This document shows positions 8,183 through 14,407 of a stretch of 46,495 nt of DNA, one piece after another. Source of the stretch: Clostridia bacterium (lineage in GTDB: Bacteria; Bacillota; Clostridia; Oscillospirales; CAG-272); contig JAFXJH010000033.1 of the NCBI GenBank assembly GCA_017532425.1, positions 1 to 46,495 on the forward strand. The letters run 5' to 3'. Each line of letters begins with the position of its first letter. The stretch's first letter is position 1. The position numbers were made by a program, and so were the translations under genes. A model generated the notes under the pieces. It did no database searches, had not been told where the DNA came from, and saw only the letters and a list, made by a program, of their open reading frames with translations.

Positions 8183-8260
8183 TCTTGCGGGGCAAGACAG
8201 AAGTTTTGTGACTTTCGCAGCAAAGCTGCGAACTTTCCAAGGCAAAACGCACAAAACTTC
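8183..8260 (+). repeat. nested palindrome element between GH39 paralogues 2 and 3
   Basis: Three palindromes are packed here. TCTTGC-GGG-GCAAGA spans 8183-8197. An outer 11-bp pair GAAGTTTTGTG (8200-8210) with CACAAAACTTC (8250-8260) encloses TTCGCAGC-AAA-GCTGCGAA (8214-8232). The tight 3-nt loops match the units of the mosaic at 1-150. There is no T tract, so it is probably not a terminator; it could stabilise mRNA, tune expression of the last two genes, or be a mobile palindromic repeat. Confidence 0.7.
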
Positions 8261-8289
8261 ATAACTTGAAGAAAGGATCGGTCATAAAA

Positions 8290-9639
8290 ATGGTACGTTT
8301 AACAGCAGATTTTACCGAAAAGATAAGACCTATGGGTAAAATGAACGGAATGAATAACGGACCGCTTCACCTTTATTATGATGCAGCAGAAGAGTTCAGA
8401 GAAATGGGTGTCGATTTCGTAAGATACCACGAGACCCATTTTGGCGCGGGTAAGTGTATAGAAGTCCCCTTTGTTTTTCCGAATTTTGATGCCGATGAGT
8501 ATGATGAAAACAACTATTACTTCGATCAGACGGATGCCGTTATCAAATCGGCGGTAGACAGCTCTATCGAGATAATGTACCGCTTCGGAATGGGAACGGA
8601 AAACGCACTTCCGAAGATATTCTGCGTAGTGCCCAAGGACTATGCGAAATGGGCGCGTGTCTGTATACAGATACTTAAGCATTATAACGACGGATGGGCA
8701 AACGGATTTCATTACGGAATAAAGCTTTGCGAGATCTGGAATGAAGCCGACCTTCATAACTATTGGCCGGGCGAGTACGATGAATATATCAAATTCTACT
8801 GCATCGCGGCAAAGCTTATGAAGGAGTATGATCCTACGCTGAAAATAGGCTGCAGCGGATTTGCAGGCGGAATACCGATAAAGCCGTCCGAGAGCGCTCC
8901 CGATAATATCAAGGAAAATTACCGTAAAAGATATGACTTTTTCCATAATTATCTCGAAACGGTGATAAAAACAGGAGCTCCGCTCGACTTCTTCGCGTGG
9001 CATTATTATATCTATAACTCGACAGACTGCGTGCGCAGACTTGACGGCGTTTTCGAGCTTCTTCGCGAGTACGGTCTTGAGAATATAGAGAATATCAATA
9101 CCGAGTGGGGACCGATAACATTGCACCGCGACTCGAAGGGCGAATGGGATCTTTCTCAGGGCTATACGATAAAAAGCGCGATAACCTGCCTTGCTTCTAT
9201 GCTCGTTATGCAGAATTACGGTACGACCAAGGCGGCGTATTATAATTCGGAGGTGCTAAGCTCCTTCTGCGGTCTTTATGATTATGACGGCTCAAAGAAG
9301 CACACATTTTACAGTATGAAGGCGTTTTCGATGCTTCGTAAGGGTGAATATGAGTACAAAACGAACGGACAGACGGACAATATAAGGATATGTGCGTCGT
9401 ATAACGGCGAAAAGGCGTACGTTATAGTCACCTGCGAAAACGAAGACGAGGAAATATCTCTGAAGCTTTGCGGAATTGATAAAGCAAGGATAAGCTATTA
9501 TCTTCTTGACGAAACGCACGACCTTGAATTTGTAAGAAGAGGTGGCTTCTCGGGACGGGCGATAAATCTTAAAATGTCGGGCAACTCCGCATACCTTCTT
9601 GAAATAGAAAAACAGATCGACGGAAAAGTGGTAAACTGA
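8290..9639 (+). CDS. GH39-like glycoside hydrolase, paralogue 3
   Basis: This 449-residue enzyme is a close tandem relative of the gene at 5538-6863: both open with MVRLTADFTEK, share long identical runs through the barrel, and keep Glu152 (CEIWNEAD) and Glu272 (NINTEWGP). Differences cluster in loop regions such as residues 190-210, near the substrate cleft by analogy, which suggests changed specificity after duplication. The ATG at 8290 is preferred to the in-frame TTG at 8266 because GAAAGGA lies between them and the N terminus then matches the paralogue. The stop is separated from the GH28-like ATG by one base, so translation is probably coupled. No signal peptide. Confidence 0.85.
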   Translation: MVRLTADFTEKIRPMGKMNGMNNGPLHLYYDAAEEFREMGVDFVRYHETHFGAGKCIEVPFVFPNFDADEYDENNYYFDQTDAVIKSAVDSSIEIMYRFGMGTENALPKIFCVVPKDYAKWARVCIQILKHYNDGWANGFHYGIKLCEIWNEADLHNYWPGEYDEYIKFYCIAAKLMKEYDPTLKIGCSGFAGGIPIKPSESAPDNIKENYRKRYDFFHNYLETVIKTGAPLDFFAWHYYIYNSTDCVRRLDGVFELLREYGLENIENINTEWGPITLHRDSKGEWDLSQGYTIKSAITCLASMLVMQNYGTTKAAYYNSEVLSSFCGLYDYDGSKKHTFYSMKAFSMLRKGEYEYKTNGQTDNIRICASYNGEKAYVIVTCENEDEEISLKLCGIDKARISYYLLDETHDLEFVRRGGFSGRAINLKMSGNSAYLLEIEKQIDGKVVN

Positions 9640-9640
9640 T

Positions 9641-10891
9641 ATGGAAATATACGTAAACTCAAGAAAAATCGATGTCAAACATAATAATATCTCGGATTTT
9701 GTGATATATTCCTCGCGTGAAAGCGAAAAGAAGGCTGAAATACGCATAATTCTTGATGAAGAGGTAAGAGAGACACGCGTAAGACCGCAGAGCGTCGGGA
9801 TAACTCCGATACTCAGAGGCAAGGAAATAACCTTCGATGCGGATATTCCGTGTAAGCTCGACCTTGAATTTCCGGGCTCGGAAAGGCTTCCGATATTTTT
9901 CTTTCTGTACGGTCGTGAGGAAGTGCCGCAGGGCGAAAACGTACGCTATTTTGCGCCGGGCGAATATACTCTCGACGAGATACGCATAGCATCAAACGAA
10001 ACGCTCTATATAGCGGAGGGAGCGATCGTTCACGCGCATCTGTACGCTGAAAATGCTGAAAATCTTACGGTTTGCGGCAGAGGAGTATTGGACGTTGAGG
10101 GCGATATTACAACAAAGCACAGAAGAATGGCACGCTTTCACGAGTGCAAAAATCTTGTGATACGTGACGTTACCCTGCAGGGACCGAAGGGCTGGACCTG
10201 CGCGCTCTTCGGGTGCGAGAACGTTTTGATCGATAACGTAAATATTATGTCGTGGTACGTATGCGGCGACGGGGTAGACGTTGTGGGAAGCCACGACGTG
10301 ACCGTTAAAAGCTGCTTCATACGCACGGAGGATGACTGCGTTTCTCTTAAAGCGACCGATTACTGCGGACCCTCGGGTCTGAGAGACGTTTACAACGTAA
10401 AGGTGTCGGGATGCGTTTTCTGGAATGCACAGCCGGGTAACGCTATCGAGATCGGATTCGAGACCCGATGTGACGAGATGTATAATATTGAATTCTCCGA
10501 TATAGATATCATCCACTGCGAGCACGAGGGATGGCAATCGGGAAGCGCAATATCGATACATAACGGCGACCGCGCGAAGATACACGATATTGTTTACCGT
10601 GATATCAGAATAGAGGATGTTTGCGACAAGCTTTTCGATTTCAAGATCATGTATTCAAGATATTCGCGCGATGAAATACGCGGAAGCATAAAGAATATTC
10701 TTGCAGAGAATATCTCGATTACCGAAGGTGCTTTTCCGCCTTCTGTTATAAGCGGATTTCAGGCAGACGAGTCGCTTGTTGAAAACGTGCGCTTTGTGAA
10801 TCTGTCTGTGCACGGTCAAATGATAAAAAATCTCACAGAATGCAGAATGGTATGCGAAAGAGCGAAAAACGTTTCTTTTGAGATAAAATAA
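9641..10891 (+). CDS. GH28-like right-handed beta-helix enzyme
   Basis: The 416-residue protein has an N-terminal beta-domain (1-105) with FAPGEYTLDEIRI leading into a parallel beta-helix. GDGVD (Asp210/Asp213) and RTEDDCVSLK (Asp231-Asp232) match the NTD and DD motifs of polygalacturonases. The canonical GHG histidine motif is replaced by PGNAIEIG (Asn267), and no clear RIK motif is seen, so it is not a standard polygalacturonase. GH28-like proteins of this kind act on rhamnogalacturonan or related galacturonides, or have drifted in function. It has no signal peptide, starts one base after the GH39-like stop and is last in the operon, directly before a terminator. Confidence 0.75.
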   Translation: MEIYVNSRKIDVKHNNISDFVIYSSRESEKKAEIRIILDEEVRETRVRPQSVGITPILRGKEITFDADIPCKLDLEFPGSERLPIFFFLYGREEVPQGENVRYFAPGEYTLDEIRIASNETLYIAEGAIVHAHLYAENAENLTVCGRGVLDVEGDITTKHRRMARFHECKNLVIRDVTLQGPKGWTCALFGCENVLIDNVNIMSWYVCGDGVDVVGSHDVTVKSCFIRTEDDCVSLKATDYCGPSGLRDVYNVKVSGCVFWNAQPGNAIEIGFETRCDEMYNIEFSDIDIIHCEHEGWQSGSAISIHNGDRAKIHDIVYRDIRIEDVCDKLFDFKIMYSRYSRDEIRGSIKNILAENISITEGAFPPSVISGFQADESLVENVRFVNLSVHGQMIKNLTECRMVCERAKNVSFEIK

Positions 10892-10902
10892 CGAAAAAAG
10901 AT

Positions 10903-10944
10903 AAAACCACGGCTTTGTTACTTGAAAAGACCGTGGTTTTGTTG
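10903..10944 (+). terminator. rho-independent terminator of the GH39/GH28 operon
   Basis: AAAACCACGG (10903-10912) pairs with CCGTGGTTTT (10931-10940), followed by a T-rich tail. It ends the unit that began at the promoter at 3414-3442. Confidence 0.85.
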
Positions 10945-10994
10945 TTTTGTATAATAAAATTTTAAAAAAATTTCAATGTTTTAAGAAAAAACTC

Positions 10995-11022
10995 TTGTAA
11001 ACTGAATTAAAAGTGCTATAAT
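10995..11022 (+). promoter_or_regulatory. promoter of mgtE
   Basis: TTGTAA (10995-11000), a 16-nt spacer and a perfect TATAAT (11017-11022). Transcription should begin near 11029, which leaves about 325 nt of untranslated leader before mgtE. Confidence 0.7.
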
Positions 11023-11028
11023 AAATAT

Positions 11029-11354
11029 AAATGTGGAAGTATTTCTTTTTATAAAATAATTTTTACAAGGGAGTGAGAATATGGACGTCGGTAGTAGTCG
11101 AGGGTGGAATATGGCAGTCGATTTTGATTTCAGCTTGGGTACTTATCGGGCGCTCATGCTCTGACAGCTTTGTATTAATAAATATCGTCTGCCATTGTCC
11201 TTCAAAACAAAGTAACGTTTGACGCTTGGATTGCCTTAACGTTTTTGAAAGGGAACAATGGTATTTTTATACCCATTTTCACCTTTTCGGAATTTTACGG
11301 CTGACTTTGCCGAAAACTAAACTACAGGTCAGTATAAAAAAGGGGGAAGAGACG
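11029..11354 (+). promoter_or_regulatory. long structured leader of mgtE, candidate ion-sensing element
   Basis: The gene-free stretch has several pairings: ATGGCAG (11111-11117) with CTGCCAT (11189-11195); AATGGTAT (11257-11264) with ATACC-C-ATT (11269-11277); TTTTCGG (11284-11290) with CCGAAAA (11310-11316), ending 25 nt before the GGGGGAAG ribosome site. Genes for MgtE transporters are often controlled by M-box magnesium riboswitches. The segment near 11150 (GCGCTCATGCTC) faintly recalls the 3' conserved part of that class, but the conserved 5' core is not recognisable, so the class is left open. An in-frame TTG at 11226 falls inside the leader and is not accepted as the start. Confidence 0.5.
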
Positions 11355-12773
11355 ATGAATGCAAAAAAAGAAATTCCAAATGAAAATATAGCCTTTGTAC
11401 AGCATCCCGATTATAAAAACGAGATAGCTGATATTATTCGCAGTAACCTTACGCCAAAGCTGATACGTGAGCGTCTTTCGACATATCACGAAAACGATAT
11501 TGCGCTTGCGCTTGAGCTTCTGAAAAAGGAAGAGAGAGCAAAGCTTTACAGTATTCTTGATAACGATATGCTTGCAGACGTTCTTGAATACTCGGAGGAT
11601 CTCCATATTTACATCAGCGAGCTGAGCGTGCGCCGTCAGGTCGAAATGCTCGAACGATTTGAGGTAACCACGGCGGTAGAATATCTGCAAAAGGCGGATA
11701 AAAGCTGTCGCGCACTTATAGTCGATCTGCTCGAGGAGTCGTCAAGAAAGGAAATCGCCTTTTCGATATCCTTCGATGAGGACGAGATAGGCAGTAAGAT
11801 GACGACAAACTACGTTGCGATACGCAGAGGTCACAGCGTGCGCCAGGCTATGAGAGAGCTTATCGCACAGGCGGCTGAAAACGATAATATTTCTACGATA
11901 TATGTCATTGACGATGACGGAACGCTTTTCGGAGCGCTCGATCTGAAGGATCTTATAATCGCAAGAGATACGATAGATCTTGAAACGGTAGTAAAGACCT
12001 CTTATCCTTACGTATACGCGGGCGAGCAGATAGAGGAATGCCTTGACCGTATCAAGGATTATTCGGAGGACTCGATCCCCGTTCTTGACGAGAAGAACAG
12101 ACTTCGAGGAGTTCTCGTAGCGCAGGATATAACCGTGCTTGTCAATGACGTTCTGGGCGATAACTACGCAAAGCTCGGTGGTCTTGCCGCAGAAGAAGAC
12201 CTCAAAGAGCCGATAATAAAGAGTATAGGCAAAAGACTCCCGTGGCTTACCGTTCTTCTTGCACTCGGTATGCTCGTATCGGGCGTTGTGGGACTTTTTG
12301 AGAATATAGTTTCGCATCTCGCAATGATAGTCTGCTTCCAGTCGCTCGTTCTCGGTATGGCGGGTAACGTCGGTACACAGTCGCTTGCTGTCACTATAAG
12401 AGTTCTTATGAGCGAGGACGTAAGCGCAAAGCAGAAATGGTATCTTGTGTTTAAAGAGGCCCGCGTGGGATTCCTCAACGGTCTTATAATGGGATTACTC
12501 TCGTTTGTCTTTGTCGGAGGATATCTCTTCCTTCTCAAGGGCGAGATACTTTCGTTCTCATTTGCGGTTTCGGCTTGTACGGGACTTGCACTCGTTGTGG
12601 CAATGCTTTTCTCAAGCATCGCGGGAACAACGATACCGATACTTTTCAAAAAGATGAACATCGATCCCGCAGTTGCGTCCGGCCCGCTTATTACGACAGT
12701 AAACGACCTTGTCGCCGTTGTAACCTACTACGGATTTGCATGGCTTCTGCTTATAAATCTGCTGAATTATTGA
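11355..12773 (+). CDS. mgtE: magnesium transporter MgtE
   Basis: The 472-residue protein has the complete MgtE plan: a helical cytosolic N domain (about 20-140), a pair of CBS domains (about 145-265, with YVIDDDGTLFGALDLKDL and IPVLDEKNRLRGVLVAQD), a connecting helix, and five membrane helices from about 290. The signatures GNVGTQSLAV and NIDPAVASGPL are present; Asp437 in the latter corresponds to the pore aspartate of characterised MgtE channels. The protein is a Mg2+-selective channel in the plasma membrane, gated by cytosolic Mg2+ through the N and CBS domains. The ATG at 11355 follows AAAGGGGGAAGAG. It is monocistronic between its own promoter and a strong terminator. Confidence 0.95.
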   Translation: MNAKKEIPNENIAFVQHPDYKNEIADIIRSNLTPKLIRERLSTYHENDIALALELLKKEERAKLYSILDNDMLADVLEYSEDLHIYISELSVRRQVEMLERFEVTTAVEYLQKADKSCRALIVDLLEESSRKEIAFSISFDEDEIGSKMTTNYVAIRRGHSVRQAMRELIAQAAENDNISTIYVIDDDGTLFGALDLKDLIIARDTIDLETVVKTSYPYVYAGEQIEECLDRIKDYSEDSIPVLDEKNRLRGVLVAQDITVLVNDVLGDNYAKLGGLAAEEDLKEPIIKSIGKRLPWLTVLLALGMLVSGVVGLFENIVSHLAMIVCFQSLVLGMAGNVGTQSLAVTIRVLMSEDVSAKQKWYLVFKEARVGFLNGLIMGLLSFVFVGGYLFLLKGEILSFSFAVSACTGLALVVAMLFSSIAGTTIPILFKKMNIDPAVASGPLITTVNDLVAVVTYYGFAWLLLINLLNY

Positions 12774-12841
12774 TTAGTAAACGGGACTTTTAGCCTGCCC
12801 GATAACTTTACTGAAAAAGGTTTATTTGTAACTTAAAAAGA

Positions 12842-12878
12842 AAACTCGGAAAAGCTTTTTGCTTCTCCGAGTTTTTTG
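12842..12878 (+). terminator. rho-independent terminator after mgtE
   Basis: AAAACTCGG-AAAAGC (12842-12856) pairs with GCTTCTCCGAGTTTT (12862-12876), with one mismatch, and ends in six T. The T tract and the bases after it form the start of a sequence block repeated at 14314-14357. Confidence 0.85.
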
Positions 12879-12909
12879 TGTTTGCACGCTGTCCTTGCTT
12901 GCTTGACAA
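12868..12909 (+). repeat. upstream cassette, copy 1 (terminator tail plus -35 region)
   Basis: The 32 bases ending in TTGCTTGCTTGACAA match those ending at 14357 at 27 of 32 positions, and the similarity continues upstream through CCGAG and the T tract with a one-base gap. The block carries the -35 element of the GH5-like gene. See copy 2 at 14314-14357. Confidence 0.8.
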
Positions 12910-12931
12910 CTCCGCAAATATGTGATACACT
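12903..12931 (+). promoter_or_regulatory. promoter of the GH5-like gene
   Basis: Perfect TTGACA at 12903-12908, a 17-nt spacer and TACACT at 12926-12931. It lies just behind the mgtE terminator. The -35 region is part of a block repeated upstream of the next glycosidase gene. Confidence 0.75.
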
Positions 12932-12968
12932 AAAAGTGAAAAATAAAATTCCAAAAAGGAGAAAGCTT

Positions 12969-14222
12969 ATGGTAAGAGGTAAAAATAAAATTCCCGAGCA
13001 TCTGCCTGAAAAGCTTACTATATCATTTCCTATTTGGGGACTTTATGATACCGGAAACGGCGCCTATCACGACATAGATAAAATGATGAGAGAGCACGTT
13101 GAGCGTGGCTTTAACTGTATGAGGATCGATGACGGCGCAGGTCTTATGCACGATATAAACGGAAATCCGCGAGGACCGGTCTATTTTGGCAGAGGATTTG
13201 GTGAGTTCGATTTAAAAATGAGGCAAAGCGGAGCATCCGGAGATCCCGGCTTATGCGATACAAGAAAAAGACTTATCGAAATTTTCCGTTCCGCAAAGAA
13301 GCACGGAATATATATAATCCTTTCATCGTGGTACTATCTGCATACCTACTGGTACGTTGATTCTGATTTGGCAACTGAACTTGAAGCAATAAAGCCTCAC
13401 GATAGATTCCATGCATTTGCTAAGTTTTTGCATTATATTTTGCTTGAGCTTGAAAAAGAAGGACTGGACTCGCAGATAGCATTTGCGGAAATTTTCAATG
13501 AAGCCGACGGACTCTGCTTCATTGACGGCTACGGTCATAAAAACCAAATAGGCAGCGAGGAAATTGCACGCTTCAGAGAAGATCACGAGAAGGCTATCGA
13601 ATGGATAAAAGAACGTCATCCTCAGATACTCTTTGCTTTTGACTCATATTCGTACTATGCAGATCACGAGCAGATTCCTAAAAATCTTGAAGTTTATAAC
13701 TTCCATAACTACTTTATGTGGAGCGTTTACCGTACGGCTGTTGAGCGCGATAACACGTTGCTTGCTACACAGCCTATCCCTATGGAAACCGTAAGAGCAT
13801 CCACGAAGCCCGGATTCCCTGCGGCAGAAGATTGGTATCAGAGAGTATGGTTCTACAATAATATTTCAGACTTTGAGAGAGCAAACGCGCAAGCTGATGC
13901 CTACCTTGAAGAACATAAAAATGAAATACTGAATAAGCTCAAAGAAACGGTTGATCACGTTCGCTCTAACCTCGACGGCGCACTCTCGGGACTACCCGTC
14001 GTTTCAGGCGAAGGTGTTTCCTATTCGGGCAGCTATCATATGATTTTCGAGGAATATTCAGAAACGTTCTGGTCGGTAATACGTGAAATGATGATGCTTT
14101 ATCGCTCGCTCGGCCTTTGGGGAACGGTGGTCAGAACGTGCTGCGGTCCCGAAGACCCCGTTTGGTATTCTCATCCCGAAAAGCTTGCAGAGATGAACCG
14201 TATCTTTACGTCAGAGAAATAA
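12969..14222 (+). CDS. GH5-like (clan GH-A) glycoside hydrolase
   Basis: The 417-residue protein has the shape of a clan GH-A cellulase-type barrel. SFPIWGLYDTGNGAYHD starts strand 1, MREHVERGFNCMRIDD strand 2, and YIILSSWYYL strand 3. AFAEIFNEADG has the acid/base Glu178 after strand 4, and LPVVSGEGVSY has the probable nucleophile Glu348 after strand 7. It lacks a signal peptide and carbohydrate-binding modules, so it is probably intracellular. The ATG at 12969 follows AAAAGGAG; an in-frame TTG at 12876 lies in the terminator and promoter and cannot be the start. The substrate, possibly a beta-mannan or xylan oligosaccharide or a glycoside, is not determined. It has its own promoter but sits in tandem with the GH95-like gene. 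Confidence 0.75.
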   Translation: MVRGKNKIPEHLPEKLTISFPIWGLYDTGNGAYHDIDKMMREHVERGFNCMRIDDGAGLMHDINGNPRGPVYFGRGFGEFDLKMRQSGASGDPGLCDTRKRLIEIFRSAKKHGIYIILSSWYYLHTYWYVDSDLATELEAIKPHDRFHAFAKFLHYILLELEKEGLDSQIAFAEIFNEADGLCFIDGYGHKNQIGSEEIARFREDHEKAIEWIKERHPQILFAFDSYSYYADHEQIPKNLEVYNFHNYFMWSVYRTAVERDNTLLATQPIPMETVRASTKPGFPAAEDWYQRVWFYNNISDFERANAQADAYLEEHKNEILNKLKETVDHVRSNLDGALSGLPVVSGEGVSYSGSYHMIFEEYSETFWSVIREMMMLYRSLGLWGTVVRTCCGPEDPVWYSHPEKLAEMNRIFTSEK

Positions 14223-14313
14223 GCAGTCTTTAAATTCTGTTCCGAGCTGCTGTCGTATTCATAAGTTATCAAGATACCTGTTTTTATATGAAAGTAAATT
14301 GGAGACATCCACA

Positions 14314-14357
14314 CGGAGCTTTTTTGTCTTTGTACGCCATCTTTGCTTGCTTGACAA
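14314..14357 (+). repeat. upstream cassette, copy 2
   Basis: This copy keeps CGGAGC, a six-T tract and the block through TTGCTTGCTTGACAA, but the 5' arm of the terminator stem is absent. Differences from copy 1 are scattered substitutions. Its position in front of a second glycosidase gene suggests that promoter and gene were laid down by duplication or transfer of one cassette. Confidence 0.75.
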
Positions 14358-14379
14358 AAACGTGATGATATAATACAAA
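14351..14379 (+). promoter_or_regulatory. promoter of the GH95-like gene
   Basis: Perfect TTGACA at 14351-14356, and by alignment with copy 1 a -10 of TACAAA at 14374-14379 after 17 nt. A perfect TATAAT at 14369-14374 is only 12 nt from this -35; it could instead pair with TTGCTT at 14344-14349 across 19 nt. Which -10 is used cannot be decided from sequence. Confidence 0.6.
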
Positions 14380-14407
14380 CAATACATAAGTAAACGGAGA
14401 AAATGCT

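Noticed and set aside
7118..8254. A 378-residue minus-strand open frame opposite GH39 paralogue 2
   Set aside because: Shadow frame; Cys-rich, no motif, and the plus strand encodes a clear barrel protein.
11029..11354. Calling the mgtE leader an M-box riboswitch
   Set aside because: The conserved M-box 5' core could not be found by eye; only a weak resemblance near 11150. Recorded as a structured leader instead.
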